A DNA stretch of 64,000 nucleotides from Synechococcus sp. UW140 (GTDB lineage: Bacteria > Cyanobacteriota > Cyanobacteriia > PCC-6307 > Cyanobiaceae). Below the pieces are notes generated by a model. The model was not told where the DNA came from, did no database searches, and was given only the letters and a program-made list of their open reading frames with translations. How positions within the stretch are numbered: the stretch's first letter is position 1; each line of letters starts with the position of its first letter. A program made the position numbers and the translations under genes. The DNA lies in contig CAMAVE010000003.1 of assembly GCA_945861595.1 (NCBI GenBank), positions 1 through 64,000 on the forward strand, given 5' to 3'. Positions 1-10,249 of this stretch are shown here, one piece after another.

Positions 1-180
1 AACTTCAACCAGTCGATCCTGGATTCCCAGGGCCGCGTGCTGAACACCTGGGCCGATGTGCTGAACCGCGCTGGTCTGGGCATGGAAGTGATGCACGAGC
101 GCAACGCTCACAACTTCCCCCTCGACCTCGCTGCTGCCCAGTCCACCCCCGTGGCTCTGACCGCACCTGCGATCGGTTGA
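1..180 (+). CDS. psbA: Photosystem II D1 protein, C-terminal fragment (5' truncated by window)
   Basis: Frame 1 reads [59 protein letters not shown], the D1 C-terminus. Confidence 0.97.
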   Translation, partial: NFNQSILDSQGRVLNTWADVLNRAGLGMEVMHERNAHNFPLDLAAAQSTPVALTAPAIG

Positions 181-220
181 TCCCATCACCTCTTGGCCCT
201 AGGGCCTGAGTTGAACCGAA

Positions 221-249
221 GCCCCCTCTGCAAAAGAGGGGGCTTTTTT
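221..249 (+). terminator. Rho-independent terminator downstream of psbA
   Basis: GCCCCCTCT-GCAAA-AGAGGGGGC hairpin followed by TTTTTT. Confidence 0.85.
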
Positions 250-253
250 GTGT

Positions 254-907
254 TCAGGCCTTGCGCCAGCGCACCGGCTTGCGGCGGGTGGGATACAGCT
301 CCCTGCAGAGACCGCACACGGTGCCATCGCAGCCGCGGGCACTGCAGTGCTCGCGGCCATAAAAAATGATCTGCAGGTGCAGCTTGTTCCAGGCCTTCTT
401 GGGGAATAGCCCCTTGAGATCCCGCTCGGTCTGCTCCACGTTCTGTCCCTGGCTCAAACCCCAGCGCTGGGCGAGGCGATGGATGTGGGTATCCACCGGG
501 AAGGCGGGCACGCCAAAGGCCTGGGCCATCACCACCGAGGCCGTCTTGTGGCCCACCCCCGGCAACGCCTCCAATTCCGTAAAGCTTTGGGGCACGGCGC
601 CGCCGTGGCGCTCCAGCAGCAGTTCCGACAAGCGTTTGACGTTGCGGGCCTTGGTCTTGGCCAGGCCCAACTGGCGGATGTGGGCGAGGATCCTGTCCTC
701 AGGCAAGGCCGCCATGGCCACTGGCGTTGGACCGGACGCAAACAAAGCCGGTGTGACCTCGTTCACCTTCTTATCGGTGCACTGGGCGCTGAGCAGCACG
801 GCGATCAGCAGGGTGAAAGGATCGCTGTGGTCAAGCGGGATCGGCGTTTCGGGGTAGTGCTGCTCCAACCGCTGCAGAACCAAGGCAGCACGGTCGCGCT
901 TGTTCAA
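254..907 (-). CDS. nth: Endonuclease III
   Basis: HhH motif LPGVGHKTASVV, VDTHIHRLAQRWGL and a C-terminal Cys cluster. Confidence 0.93.
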   Translation of the reverse strand: MNKRDRAALVLQRLEQHYPETPIPLDHSDPFTLLIAVLLSAQCTDKKVNEVTPALFASGPTPVAMAALPEDRILAHIRQLGLAKTKARNVKRLSELLLERHGGAVPQSFTELEALPGVGHKTASVVMAQAFGVPAFPVDTHIHRLAQRWGLSQGQNVEQTERDLKGLFPKKAWNKLHLQIIFYGREHCSARGCDGTVCGLCRELYPTRRKPVRWRKA

Positions 908-1144
908 GGGTCGTCAGCCACCTTTGAACAAGCTAGAAGCCCCCCAAGCCCCTGGAGCAGCATGAGCCGCCCGTGATTGCCAAGCTGTGCTGGATCGACT
1001 TGGGACTGGCCATAGCCGTGCCCCTGCCGTTGCGGGTCATGGATTGATCGTGCTGGTGTATGCCGGGGTCAAAGGGCTGCCCAACGCCGTGGATGGCGCC
1101 CCTGCCAAGCCTGGTTTGTAGGCTCAGGCCAGCGCACTCAGCCC

Positions 1145-2233
1145 ATGGGCAGCAGCTTCGGCGACCTCTTCCGCATCAGCACCTTCGGGGAATCCCACGG
1201 CGGTGGGGTCGGGGTGATTGTCGATGGCTGTCCGCCCCGGCTGGAGCTGGATCTGGCCGCCATCCAGGCGGAACTGGACCGGCGCAAACCGGGCCAGAGC
1301 CGGATCACCACGCCCCGCAAGGAAGAGGACCGGGTGGAGATCCTCAGCGGCCTGCTCGATGGCGTCACCCTGGGCACGCCCATCGCCATGGTGGTGCGCA
1401 ACAAGGACCAACGCCCCGGCGATTACAAGGAGATGGAGGTGGCCTTTCGCCCCTCCCATGCCGATGCCACTTACCAGGCCAAATACGGCATCCAGGCCAG
1501 CAGTGGTGGCGGCCGGGCCTCCGCCCGCGAAACGATTGGCCGGGTGGCAGCCGGCGCCATCGCCAAGCAGCTGCTGGCCAAGGCCCATGGCACCGAAGTA
1601 CTGGCCTGGGTGCGGCGCATCCACACGATTGAGGCCGACATTGATCCGGCCGGCGTCAACCTGGAGGCGATTGAGCGCACCATCGTGCGCTGCCCCGATC
1701 CGGTGGTGGCCGAACAGATGATTGCCCGGATCGAGGCGATCGGCCGCGAGGGTGATTCCTGCGGTGGTGTGATCGAGTGCCTGGTGCGCCGGCCGCCCGT
1801 GGGCCTGGGCATGCCGGTATTCGACAAGCTGGAGGCCGACCTGGCCAAGGCCCTGATGTCCCTGCCCGCCACCAAGGGCTTTGAAATTGGCTCGGGCTTC
1901 GGCGGCACCCTGCTCAAGGGCAGTGAACACAACGATGCTTTTCTGCCCAGCGAAGACGGACGCCTGCGCACGGCCACCAATAACTCCGGCGGCATCCAGG
2001 GCGGCATCAGCAATGGCGAAGTGATCCAGCTGAAGGTGGCTTTCAAGCCCACCGCCACGATCCGCAAGGCCCAGGCCACGATCACCGCCAGCGGCGAAGC
2101 CACCACCCTGGCCGCCAAGGGCCGCCACGACCCCTGCGTGCTGCCGAGGGCCGTGCCGATGGTGGAAGCGATGGTGGCCCTGGTGTTAGCGGACCACCTG
2201 CTGCGCCAACAGGCTCAGTGCAGCCTCTGGTGA
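1145..2233 (+). CDS. aroC: Chorismate synthase
   Basis: [28 protein letters not shown] and [11 protein letters not shown] motifs. Confidence 0.97.
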   Translation: MGSSFGDLFRISTFGESHGGGVGVIVDGCPPRLELDLAAIQAELDRRKPGQSRITTPRKEEDRVEILSGLLDGVTLGTPIAMVVRNKDQRPGDYKEMEVAFRPSHADATYQAKYGIQASSGGGRASARETIGRVAAGAIAKQLLAKAHGTEVLAWVRRIHTIEADIDPAGVNLEAIERTIVRCPDPVVAEQMIARIEAIGREGDSCGGVIECLVRRPPVGLGMPVFDKLEADLAKALMSLPATKGFEIGSGFGGTLLKGSEHNDAFLPSEDGRLRTATNNSGGIQGGISNGEVIQLKVAFKPTATIRKAQATITASGEATTLAAKGRHDPCVLPRAVPMVEAMVALVLADHLLRQQAQCSLW

Positions 2234-2955
2234 GGGCGGCCGCCCAGCTGCCGAACCAAGTCAGCCAATTGGGGATCCAGGTGCCCTGGATCCCCCCCTA
2301 GGGACGCTGCCCCTGGCCCCTTCCCCGGACCTGCCGGACCTGGGGCCGCGGGAAACAGGCGACCACCTAGGGCGACAGCATCCACCCCCTGCTCCAGCCA
2401 GGGCATCACATCGGCGCAGGCCAGCCCCCCGGCAGCGATGCAAAAGGGCAGGGGGCCCAGTGGGCCCGCCAGGGAGGCCCAATAGCTGGGCCCGAGGGGC
2501 CGTGCTGGAAACAATTTGACAATTGAGCAGCCCAGCCGCTGGGCCTGGTGCACTTCGGTGGGGCTCTGGACCCCCGGCACCAGGGTGAGGCCCAGCTGGC
2601 GGGCCCGCTGCAGCAGTTGCGGATCGAAAATCGGCGACACGGCATAGGCCAGCCCGCCGGCAGCCACGGCCTCCAGCTGCTGCGGGGCCGTAACCGAGGC
2701 CGCCCCCAGGCGGAGGTCGGGGAAGGCAGCCGCCAGGCTCAGGCAACCCTGGCTCCAGGCCCTAGAGGCCTCTGCGGCAAGTTCCACATGAACAAGGCCC
2801 ACCGCCTGGAGCAACTCCAGCTGACGGTGGGCCTGATCGAGACTGCGCGGACGCAGAACGGCAAGCAGGGGCTGGGCGTGCAAGGACCCGGCCAGCCCGC
2901 AGGGATCGTTGCTCTGTTGGCTTGGAGTCTTAGACGTATTCAGCCACCTGCACAT
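2215..2955 (-). CDS. eda: KDPG/KHG aldolase family protein
   Basis: [29 protein letters not shown] and GG signature motifs; the true start may lie downstream of the ftsH overlap. Confidence 0.8.
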   Translation of the reverse strand: MCRWLNTSKTPSQQSNDPCGLAGSLHAQPLLAVLRPRSLDQAHRQLELLQAVGLVHVELAAEASRAWSQGCLSLAAAFPDLRLGAASVTAPQQLEAVAAGGLAYAVSPIFDPQLLQRARQLGLTLVPGVQSPTEVHQAQRLGCSIVKLFPARPLGPSYWASLAGPLGPLPFCIAAGGLACADVMPWLEQGVDAVALGGRLFPAAPGPAGPGKGPGAASLGGDPGHLDPQLADLVRQLGGRPHQRLH

Positions 2956-4777
2956 TGCTGCGGATCAGCAGCTCCTGGAGATCCTCAGCGTCAACGGTTT
3001 CCTTCTCCACCAGCATCTCGGCCAGTTCATCGAGAACCGAGCGGTTGTTGGTGAGCACGCTGGTGGCCCGCTTGTAGGCCACGGCCACCAGGTCAGACAC
3101 CTCCTCATCGATGGCGGCGGCGGTGTCTTCGGAGAAGTCGCGCTCAGCGGCGATGTCGCGGCCCAGGAACATGCCCCCCTGGGCGCGGCCCAGGGCCACG
3201 GGGCCAAGACGGTCACTCATGCCGAAGCGGGTGACCATCTGGCGGGCGACGCGGGCCACCTGCTGGAGGTCATTGGAGGCACCGGTGGTGACCTCATCCT
3301 CTCCGTAAACGATCTCCTCAGCGACGCGGCCGCCTAGGGCAACAGCCATCTGGTTCTGGAGATAGGAGCGGGAATAGAGCCCCGATTCCATGCGCTCTTC
3401 GCTGGGGGTGAAGAAGGTGAGGCCGCCGGCCTGGCCGCGGGGAATGATGCTGATCTTCTGAACCGGGTCGTAGTCGGGCATCAGGGCGCCGACCAGGGCA
3501 TGGCCGGCCTCGTGATACGCCACCAGGCGCTGGCGCTTCTCGCTCATGACGCGGTCTTTTTTCTCAGGACCGGCCATGACCCGCTCGATCGCGTCATTCA
3601 CCTCATCCATGGAGATTTCGGTGAGCTCATGGCGGGCCGCCAGGATCGCCGCCTCGTTGAGCAGGTTGGCCAGGTCGGCGCCAGTGAAGCCGGGGGTGCG
3701 GCGGGCCACCTTGTCGAGGTCCACGTCCTTGGAGAGGGTTTTGCCGCGGGCGTGCACACCGAGGATCTGGAGCCGGCCGGCGTAGTCGGGACGGTCCACC
3801 ACCACCTGGCGATCGAAACGGCCCGGCCGCATCAGGGCCGCATCGAGCACATCGGGCCGGTTGGTAGCGGCCACGATGATGATGCCGGTGTTGCCCTCAA
3901 AGCCATCCATCTCGGTGAGCAGCTGGTTGAGGGTCTGCTCGCGCTCATCGTTGCCACCGCCCAAACCGGCGCCACGCTGACGGCCGACGGCATCGATTTC
4001 GTCAATGAAGACGATGCAGGGGGCATTCTTTTTGGCCTGCTCGAACAGGTCACGCACCCGGGAGGCGCCCACGCCCACAAACATCTCGACGAACTCGGAA
4101 CCTGAGATCGAGAAGAAGGGCACACCGGCCTCGCCCGCCACGGCCTTGGCCAGAAGGGTTTTGCCAGTGCCCGGAGGGCCGACCAGCAGCACGCCCTTGG
4201 GGATCTTGGCGCCGACGGCCGTGAAGCGATCGGGGTTCTTGAGGAAGTCGACCACCTCGGTGAGCTCGAGCTTGGCGCCCTCAATGCCGGCCACATCGCC
4301 GAAGGTCACCTGGGTTTGGGGTTCCATCTGGACCCGGGCCTTGCTCTTGCCAAAATTCATGGCCGGGTTGCCGCCGCCGCCCTGGGCGCGGCGCAGCAGG
4401 AAGAACAGGCCACCGAGCAGCAGCAGCGGGAAGATCAGGCTGCCCACGGCCTGCTGCCAGGCGGCAGGCTCCCGGCTCGGTTGCACGGCGATATCGACGT
4501 TATGGACCGTGAGCAGCTTGAGCAGGTCCTTGTCGGGGGCAAGGTTGACCACGGCGCGCTGGCCGTCGTTCTCGACGACCTGGGCGGTGCCGCGGTCGGG
4601 GGAGATCAGCACCCGCGAGACGGAATTGGCCTCGACGGCCTCGACAAAGTCGCTGTAGCGCAGGGTGCGGGTCGCCTTGGCGGGATCGGGGCGGGGGTCG
4701 AGGAAGGCCGTGCCCACGGCGATGACGACGATCGCCACCAGCACGTAGAGACCCGCATTACGCCAGCGCTTCTTCAC
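2930..4777 (-). CDS. ftsH: ATP-dependent zinc metalloprotease FtsH
   Basis: Walker [15 protein letters not shown] region, HEAGH zinc motif. Confidence 0.97.
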   Translation of the reverse strand: MKKRWRNAGLYVLVAIVVIAVGTAFLDPRPDPAKATRTLRYSDFVEAVEANSVSRVLISPDRGTAQVVENDGQRAVVNLAPDKDLLKLLTVHNVDIAVQPSREPAAWQQAVGSLIFPLLLLGGLFFLLRRAQGGGGNPAMNFGKSKARVQMEPQTQVTFGDVAGIEGAKLELTEVVDFLKNPDRFTAVGAKIPKGVLLVGPPGTGKTLLAKAVAGEAGVPFFSISGSEFVEMFVGVGASRVRDLFEQAKKNAPCIVFIDEIDAVGRQRGAGLGGGNDEREQTLNQLLTEMDGFEGNTGIIIVAATNRPDVLDAALMRPGRFDRQVVVDRPDYAGRLQILGVHARGKTLSKDVDLDKVARRTPGFTGADLANLLNEAAILAARHELTEISMDEVNDAIERVMAGPEKKDRVMSEKRQRLVAYHEAGHALVGALMPDYDPVQKISIIPRGQAGGLTFFTPSEERMESGLYSRSYLQNQMAVALGGRVAEEIVYGEDEVTTGASNDLQQVARVARQMVTRFGMSDRLGPVALGRAQGGMFLGRDIAAERDFSEDTAAAIDEEVSDLVAVAYKRATSVLTNNRSVLDELAEMLVEKETVDAEDLQELLIRSNVQVAEYV

Positions 4778-4856
4778 CTTGCACTCTCCGATCGGTTTAG
4801 TAAAGGAATGTTAAACGGCGCCAGGCATCTCCTGGCGCTTTCCGGGCCCTTGGCCC

Positions 4857-6029
4857 TCAGGCAGCGCGCAGAACCTCCACCACGCTACGGAAGGCAAACC
4901 ATTCCGGGATCTCCTCGCCGCTGCGCAGCATCTGGCGGAACTGGGTGCCGCTGAGCTTGCGCACGTGCAGCCCCCGGGCCTCGGCGTGTTCGGCGGTGAC
5001 GTAACCCTCCTCCTCGGTGTAGACGAGGTTGAGCGAGGGCACGGTTTCCATGCCCAGCTCGCTGGCGTTGTCGCGGGCGAAATCCTGGGCCTGGTAAGGG
5101 CCGTAGAAGTCGTCCCCACTGATCGAGCTCTTGCAGCCGGCCATGTCGCGGCCAATGATGAAGTGGGTGCAGCCGTAGTTCTTGCGGATGATCATGTGCT
5201 GCAGGGCCTCGCGCGGGCCGGCCATGTGCATCGAATAGGGCAGGTAGGCCCAGCGAATGCGGGGGTTATTCACCTCAGCGGCGAGGCGCTCGTAGGTCTG
5301 GAAGCGCACCGCGCCGGCGATGTCGTCGTCCTGGGTGGGGCCGCAGGTGGGATGGACCAGGACCACCCCCTGGTCGCTGACGTTGGTGGCCTCCAGGGCC
5401 CGGGTGAACAGCTCGTAGTGGGCCCGGTGGATCGGATTGCGGCACTGGAAGGCGACCACGTCCTGGCCAGCCGGCAGGGTGGCGCGCACCTCGGCCGGGC
5501 TCTTGCAGGGGAACACCCGGCTGGGCAGCTCCAGGCCCTCGATGGGGCCGCCCAGATAGACGCGCCCGCGCTCGGTGGCGATCATCTTCACGGCGGGGTG
5601 TTCTAGGGAGGTGGTGCCGTAGCAGCCGAGGGCCTCGCGGGCCTTATCGGGCTCCCAGCGGCTCTCCACGGTCATCACCGCCAGGTCCTGGCCCTTGTAG
5701 GTGAGCAGCAGGCGCTGGCCAACCAGCACGTCGTCGCGTTGGGTGTCCATCACGATCGGCAGGCCAAACAGCAGGCCGCTGCTGGTGCGGTGGCTGGCCA
5801 CCACCGAGAGGTAGTCCTCCTGGTGCATGAAGCCGCGCAGGGGCGAGAAGCCGCCCACCATCAGCAGCTCCACGTCACAGGCATTGCGGTCGCTGCATTC
5901 GATCACGTGATCGACGCCAGCCTTGATCGCATCGCGCTGCTCCGCCGGCACCCGCAGATCGACCAGCACGCCGCCATGGGGGGCGATCAGGCCAGGGGAG
6001 GCGGGTCCGGCGGCGAGGGTGCTGGTCAT
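4857..6029 (-). CDS. sat: Sulfate adenylyltransferase (ATP sulfurylase)
   Basis: FQCRNPIHRAHYELFTRAL and GRDMAGCKSS motifs. Confidence 0.95.
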   Translation of the reverse strand: MTSTLAAGPASPGLIAPHGGVLVDLRVPAEQRDAIKAGVDHVIECSDRNACDVELLMVGGFSPLRGFMHQEDYLSVVASHRTSSGLLFGLPIVMDTQRDDVLVGQRLLLTYKGQDLAVMTVESRWEPDKAREALGCYGTTSLEHPAVKMIATERGRVYLGGPIEGLELPSRVFPCKSPAEVRATLPAGQDVVAFQCRNPIHRAHYELFTRALEATNVSDQGVVLVHPTCGPTQDDDIAGAVRFQTYERLAAEVNNPRIRWAYLPYSMHMAGPREALQHMIIRKNYGCTHFIIGRDMAGCKSSISGDDFYGPYQAQDFARDNASELGMETVPSLNLVYTEEEGYVTAEHAEARGLHVRKLSGTQFRQMLRSGEEIPEWFAFRSVVEVLRAA

Positions 6030-6154
6030 CGGCTCGGCTGAAGGCAGCTAGGCGGGGATTCTCCCAGAGCGTCCGCAGGGGGACCTTGGCGACCCCAGTT
6101 GAGTCGACGACAGGCCGCCGCCACAGGGCTGCGGGCCAGGGGCAAACGGCCATC

Positions 6155-6179
6155 AAAAAAGGGGGCCTTAGGCCCCCGG
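6155..6179 (-). terminator. Rho-independent terminator downstream of psbO
   Basis: Minus strand GGGGGCCTAAGGCCCCC then TTTTTT. Confidence 0.7.
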
Positions 6180-6309
6180 GGATGGTTGGGATCGGCGCTC
6201 CTGATGGCTCCAGCAGCCCAGGCTGGAGAGCTGGTGGGCAGCGATTGGGGCTGGGCCCCCCAGGCCCCTGGCTGGAGTGCCGGGGCGAGGGGTTGGCAGC
6301 CTGTCCGAA

Positions 6310-7128
6310 TCAGGCCTTTTCGAGACGGCCGTAAAGCTGGCCGGTGATCTTGACATCAACCACCGGCTTGCTGCCCATGTCGGTGTCGGAGGGCTGGATC
6401 GCCGTGAACACGCCGGCGAATTCGCCAGTCGCTGCGTCGACCTTGGTGATCGACAGGTTCATGGTGCCGGTGCCATCGACGTAGCGCTTGACGTTCTCCT
6501 TCTGCAGATCGTCGTCATCGCCGGCGGGCACCAGGCCCACGGCGCTGCTGTAGCCGGTGGTCAGGCCCCGGCCCTTGGGATCAAGGAAGTTGCTGGTGCG
6601 GTAGCTGGGAGCCCGATAGCTGCCATCGAAATCCGTGTTGGTGCTGATCGAAGCACCCTCGGCCGTGGCCAGGAGTTGCTTGCTGGAGAAGGTGAAGGGC
6701 ACTTCCTCACCACCGGGCAGGAGCACGGTGACGGGCTGGAAGTCGATGCCACCGAGCTCCTTAAAGGAGAGCTTGCCGTCCTGCTGGCTCAGGTCTCCAT
6801 AGACCTGATCGAGGCTCGAGGTGTAGCGGGTGAGGATCTTGCCCGCAACGAACTGGGCTTCTTGGCGCTTATTGGCCGGCTCGCCCTTCACAAACACCTC
6901 GGTGGGGTGCATGCAAATTTCGCGGAGCTGGTACTTGGCCGAGGCGTCCAGGGGGATGGTGCCCCGGGCGGAATCGGGGAGGGTCGGGCAGTCGTTGGCC
7001 AGACCGGTGTTGTGGATGTCTGCGTAGGTGAGATTGGCCCGATCCACAGCCTTGGCGTTGCCGCCGCATGCGGTGACCAGGGTGAGGCAGAGCGCCAGCA
7101 CGAGGGCCAGCAGGGGACGGAAACGCAT
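6310..7128 (-). CDS. psbO: Photosystem II manganese-stabilizing protein PsbO
   Basis: LTYADIHNTGLANDCP, KELGGIDFQPVTVLLPGGE, KGRGLTTGYSSAVGLVPAGDDDDL. Confidence 0.97.
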   Translation of the reverse strand: MRFRPLLALVLALCLTLVTACGGNAKAVDRANLTYADIHNTGLANDCPTLPDSARGTIPLDASAKYQLREICMHPTEVFVKGEPANKRQEAQFVAGKILTRYTSSLDQVYGDLSQQDGKLSFKELGGIDFQPVTVLLPGGEEVPFTFSSKQLLATAEGASISTNTDFDGSYRAPSYRTSNFLDPKGRGLTTGYSSAVGLVPAGDDDDLQKENVKRYVDGTGTMNLSITKVDAATGEFAGVFTAIQPSDTDMGSKPVVDVKITGQLYGRLEKA

Positions 7129-7269
7129 GGTGGGAAGCCGTTCAGGCAGGGAAAAACCTCGTGTTTTGGGGTTGACCCAAGCGCGATAGTACCGGTGCTA
7201 ATCCCTGATTCCGCGTACCATTGCGCGGCTCTCAACAACCTGTAGGCGGGAGCGCCATCCCCAGGCTCC

Positions 7270-7656
7270 ATGCGCGACGCCAGTCCCCACGACAACCCGG
7301 AACCCAAGGCCTGGGAGGCCCGGCTCCAAGCCCTGCTCGCCGACGTGGATGCCATCGCCGCCGATCTAGAAGGCGAGTCAGCCCCGCTGCTGACCCTGTT
7401 GCGCCAGATCGAGGCCCTGCACCGCCGCATCCAGGACGGTCCCTTCCGCACCAGCCTGCCCGCCGATCGCCACCAGTTCTTCACGCTGCTGCAGGCGATG
7501 GAAACCAGCGGCGGCTGGCCCTACATCCCCCGCCTCCAGCTGCGCACCTTCCTCGACATGCTGGAACGGGACGACCAGGACCTGCCCCAAGGCCCGGAGC
7601 GAGACGCCGCTGACGCCGACCCCGTGATTGCAAAGGACGAGGCCGACTCCAAGTAA
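7270..7656 (+). CDS. Conserved hypothetical protein (cyanobacterial)
   Basis: Intact 128-aa ORF in a gene-sized gap with high-GC coding character. Confidence 0.7.
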   Translation: MRDASPHDNPEPKAWEARLQALLADVDAIAADLEGESAPLLTLLRQIEALHRRIQDGPFRTSLPADRHQFFTLLQAMETSGGWPYIPRLQLRTFLDMLERDDQDLPQGPERDAADADPVIAKDEADSK

Positions 7657-7704
7657 ACCGACTCCAAGTCAACCGAATCCGAGTCAACCGACTCCGAGTC
7701 AACC
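7645..7704 (+). repeat. 4 x 15-bp tandem array GACTCCAAGTMAACC/GAMTCCGAGTCAACC
   Basis: Four consecutive 15-mers read directly; the first contains the TAA stop of the upstream ORF. Confidence 0.95.
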
Positions 7705-7736
7705 GTGGGCCGGCCGGCCCTTGCCTTGGGCTCGAG

Positions 7737-9023
7737 CTAAACGGTTGGGCCTAGGGCAAGCAAGGCCGTCAACAACTGGTGGGCGATCGCCAACTTGCTA
7801 GCCGGGGCGATCGTTTGGCAGCGGTCCCCCGGCCCCAGCAGCCAGCCCTGGTTGGTGGATGCTCCGAAACCGGCTCCGGGGAGATCAATCGGGTTGGCAA
7901 ACAGCAGATCGCAGCCCTTGCGGGCGAACTTCAGCCTGGCCTGCTCGAGTCCATCGCCCGATTGGGCGGCGAAACCAAGGATCCTTTGGCCCGCAGGCCG
8001 ATGGGCCACCAGGTGCTGCAAGAGATCGGGCACCTCCTGCCAGCCGGCCGCCATGGCCTCGGCCAGAGCTGACTTCTCGAGCTTGCCGGCTTGGGGACGG
8101 GCGGGCCGGTGATCGGCCACGGCCGCCGCCATGGCAAGGGCCGTGGCGTGCGGTTGGAGGTCGCGTAGCCGCTGCTGCAGCTCGGCGCCGGTGCTGATCG
8201 GATGGCAGCGCAGGCCTTCCAGCCAGGCGGGATCCACGGCCAACGGCCCATGGATGAGGTCGACCGTGGCACCCCGCAGCCGGGCGGCCTGGGCCAGCAG
8301 CACGCCCATGCGCCCCGTGCTGGGGTTGGTGAGGCAGCGCGCCGGATCGAGCCATTCGCGGGTGGGGCCGGCCGTGACGAGCAGGTGCTGGCCGGCCCAA
8401 TCGCGGCGCCAACCCCATAGGGCGAGGGACTCCAGGGCCAGGAGCAGGGCGGCGGGCTCGGCCATGCGCCCAGCCCCCTGGCGATCGCAGGCCAGCAGGC
8501 CGGCACTCGGGCCGAGGGGCACCACCCGCTCAAAGGCCTGCAGGGCCTGCCAATTACGGGCTACCCCTGGGGATTGCCACATGGCCGTATTCATGGCCGC
8601 AGCCGCCACCACCGGCGCCTCGGTCGCCAGCAACACCGAGGCCAGCAGGCTGTCGCCGAGGCCATGGACCCAGCGGGCCAGGCTGGTGGCACTGAGGGGC
8701 GCCAGCAAGACCAGCTCGGCCCATTCGGCCAGCTCGATATGGAGGGGCCGGGATTCGCGGTGACTCCACTGGTCGCCATCGAGGGCCACCGGGGCCCGGC
8801 TGAGGCTGGCCAAGGCCGGGGCACTGACCAGCTGGGCGGCACTAGGGGTGAGCACGCAACGCACCTGGGCGCCCCGCTGGACCAGGGCGCTCACCACCAG
8901 GGGCAACTTGACCGCCGCAATGCTGCCGCTGATTGCCACCAGGATGCGCCGGCCCACCAGGGGATCGGGCACGGCCTGATCGGGGCCAGGGGCCTGGGCT
9001 GCCATGGGCACGATCTCGGCCAC
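7737..9023 (-). CDS. coaBC: Bifunctional phosphopantothenoylcysteine decarboxylase/phosphopantothenate-cysteine ligase
   Basis: ILVAISGSIAAVK, AAAMNTAMWQ, TAGPTREWLDPARCLTNPSTGRMG, AMAAAVADHRP. Confidence 0.95.
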   Translation of the reverse strand: MAEIVPMAAQAPGPDQAVPDPLVGRRILVAISGSIAAVKLPLVVSALVQRGAQVRCVLTPSAAQLVSAPALASLSRAPVALDGDQWSHRESRPLHIELAEWAELVLLAPLSATSLARWVHGLGDSLLASVLLATEAPVVAAAAMNTAMWQSPGVARNWQALQAFERVVPLGPSAGLLACDRQGAGRMAEPAALLLALESLALWGWRRDWAGQHLLVTAGPTREWLDPARCLTNPSTGRMGVLLAQAARLRGATVDLIHGPLAVDPAWLEGLRCHPISTGAELQQRLRDLQPHATALAMAAAVADHRPARPQAGKLEKSALAEAMAAGWQEVPDLLQHLVAHRPAGQRILGFAAQSGDGLEQARLKFARKGCDLLFANPIDLPGAGFGASTNQGWLLGPGDRCQTIAPASKLAIAHQLLTALLALGPTV

Positions 9024-9088
9024 TAGGGGTGAAGGTGCCAGAGCCTGGCTCCCGCCCGATTGGAGCCCTGGTAGCTAGTGCTCATCAA

Positions 9089-9304
9089 CTAGTCCTCATC
9101 GAAAGGTTCCTGATCCACCAGATGCACATAGGGCCTGGCCAGCTCAGGGCGGTGGATGGCCAGGGCCCGCATCAGGTGCCAGTCACTCAGGCCCTCAAAG
9201 GCGGTGGGGTAATCGTCGTCCTCAAGACGTTGGGCCAGCTCAGCGATCGACGCCTCGTCGAAGCCATCCAGCAGCTCGGGAGTGATCGCTCTAGGCGCGG
9301 CCAT
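9089..9304 (-). CDS. DUF2555-like small cyanobacterial protein
   Basis: MAAPRAITPELLDGFDEASIAELAQRLEDDDYPTAFEGLSDWHLMRALAIHRPEL; ORF can extend to 9385. Confidence 0.75.
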   Translation of the reverse strand: MAAPRAITPELLDGFDEASIAELAQRLEDDDYPTAFEGLSDWHLMRALAIHRPELARPYVHLVDQEPFDED

Positions 9305-9499
9305 GGGGGACTCGTTCACGACTGGGCCGGATGGGGGCGCTTCCATTGTCGATGCTGCACGCCGCCCCCGTCTGCAGATCCACACAGCTGACCAGCGGTT
9401 GCCCTAGTCCGGGCCTGCCCATAGCACCAACTTCAACCGGCTGCCAAGGCGGGGCAGAACTGATAGCGTCTTCCAAGCGGAGGTCATCCCTCCGGGATT

Positions 9500-9572
9500 G
9501 GGGAGTTAGCTCAGTTGGTAGAGCGCTGCGATCGCACCGCAGAGGCCAGGGGTTCGAATCCCCTATTCTCCA
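9500..9572 (+). tRNA. tRNA-Ala (anticodon CGC)
   Basis: Cloverleaf: acceptor GGGGAGT/ATTCTCC, anticodon stem CTGCG-ATCGCAC-CGCAG, T-loop GGTTCGAATCCC. Confidence 0.93.
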
Positions 9573-9676
9573 TCGCATTTTGCTCCCTTCCCAAGTGGTT
9601 GGATCGTGAGAGCTTTAGGACACCTGGAATAGATCGGGTCAATCCGTAAGCCTGGGGCCGCCAAAAACGGAATCCG

Positions 9677-10249
9677 TTAGGAATGATCTTTATTGGGGCG
9701 ATGGCCCGTAATCAGAAAACCACTCAAGGCAAGAAGCAACACGCTGGCGCAAAACAGGAGCAGGGACTGGCCATCGTCAACCTTCAGGGTCAACATATAT
9801 TTAAAGGCCGTTACGATCAAGGCTACCACAAGCACCTTGACCAGCTTCTCTTTGAGCTGATCCAAATCACGAAAATCCAAAAGTCCATTGGAGGCGCCAC
9901 CGTCAGCCTCGCGGGCGGCATCAATATTGGATACCAGAAGCTCGTAAATACCATAGCCAAAAATCAACAAAGCGATGCCGATTAAATAGAGATCAATACC
10001 CGACACAATGCCGGCAAGCAACTTCGCCTCCAAGGCATAGGCCTGGTCGCCGATGCCCTCAGGAGCCTGCAGGGCCACCAAGGAGCGGGCAATACTTTTA
10101 GTGCCCAAGACAAAGGTCACTACGGTGCTGACCAAACTCATCACAACCGGCAGCATGGCAACAAGTCTGAACTTCCACAACAATTTTTCGAACACCAACT
10201 CAAGTCGCTTGGCCCGACCAGGCGTGTGCAACTTCGACTGATTAGCCAT
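9677..10249 (-). CDS. YqhA/UPF0114 family membrane protein
   Basis: FEKLLWKFRLVAMLPVVMSLVSTVVTFVLGTK and IDLYLIGIALLIFGYGIYELLVSNID, typical of UPF0114. Confidence 0.85.
   Translation of the reverse strand: MANQSKLHTPGRAKRLELVFEKLLWKFRLVAMLPVVMSLVSTVVTFVLGTKSIARSLVALQAPEGIGDQAYALEAKLLAGIVSGIDLYLIGIALLIFGYGIYELLVSNIDAAREADGGASNGLLDFRDLDQLKEKLVKVLVVALIVTAFKYMLTLKVDDGQSLLLFCASVLLLALSGFLITGHRPNKDHS

Noticed and set aside
7783-7790. HIP1 octamers GCGATCGC (e.g. 7783; also near 8482, 9527, 19205, 50569, 55752, 56213)
   Set aside because: Known highly iterated palindrome of cyanobacteria; nothing locus-specific
9290-9385. N-terminal extension of the DUF2555-like ORF
   Set aside because: Conserved-looking part begins at MAAPRAITPELL; the upstream segment is Arg/Ala-rich and likely untranslated
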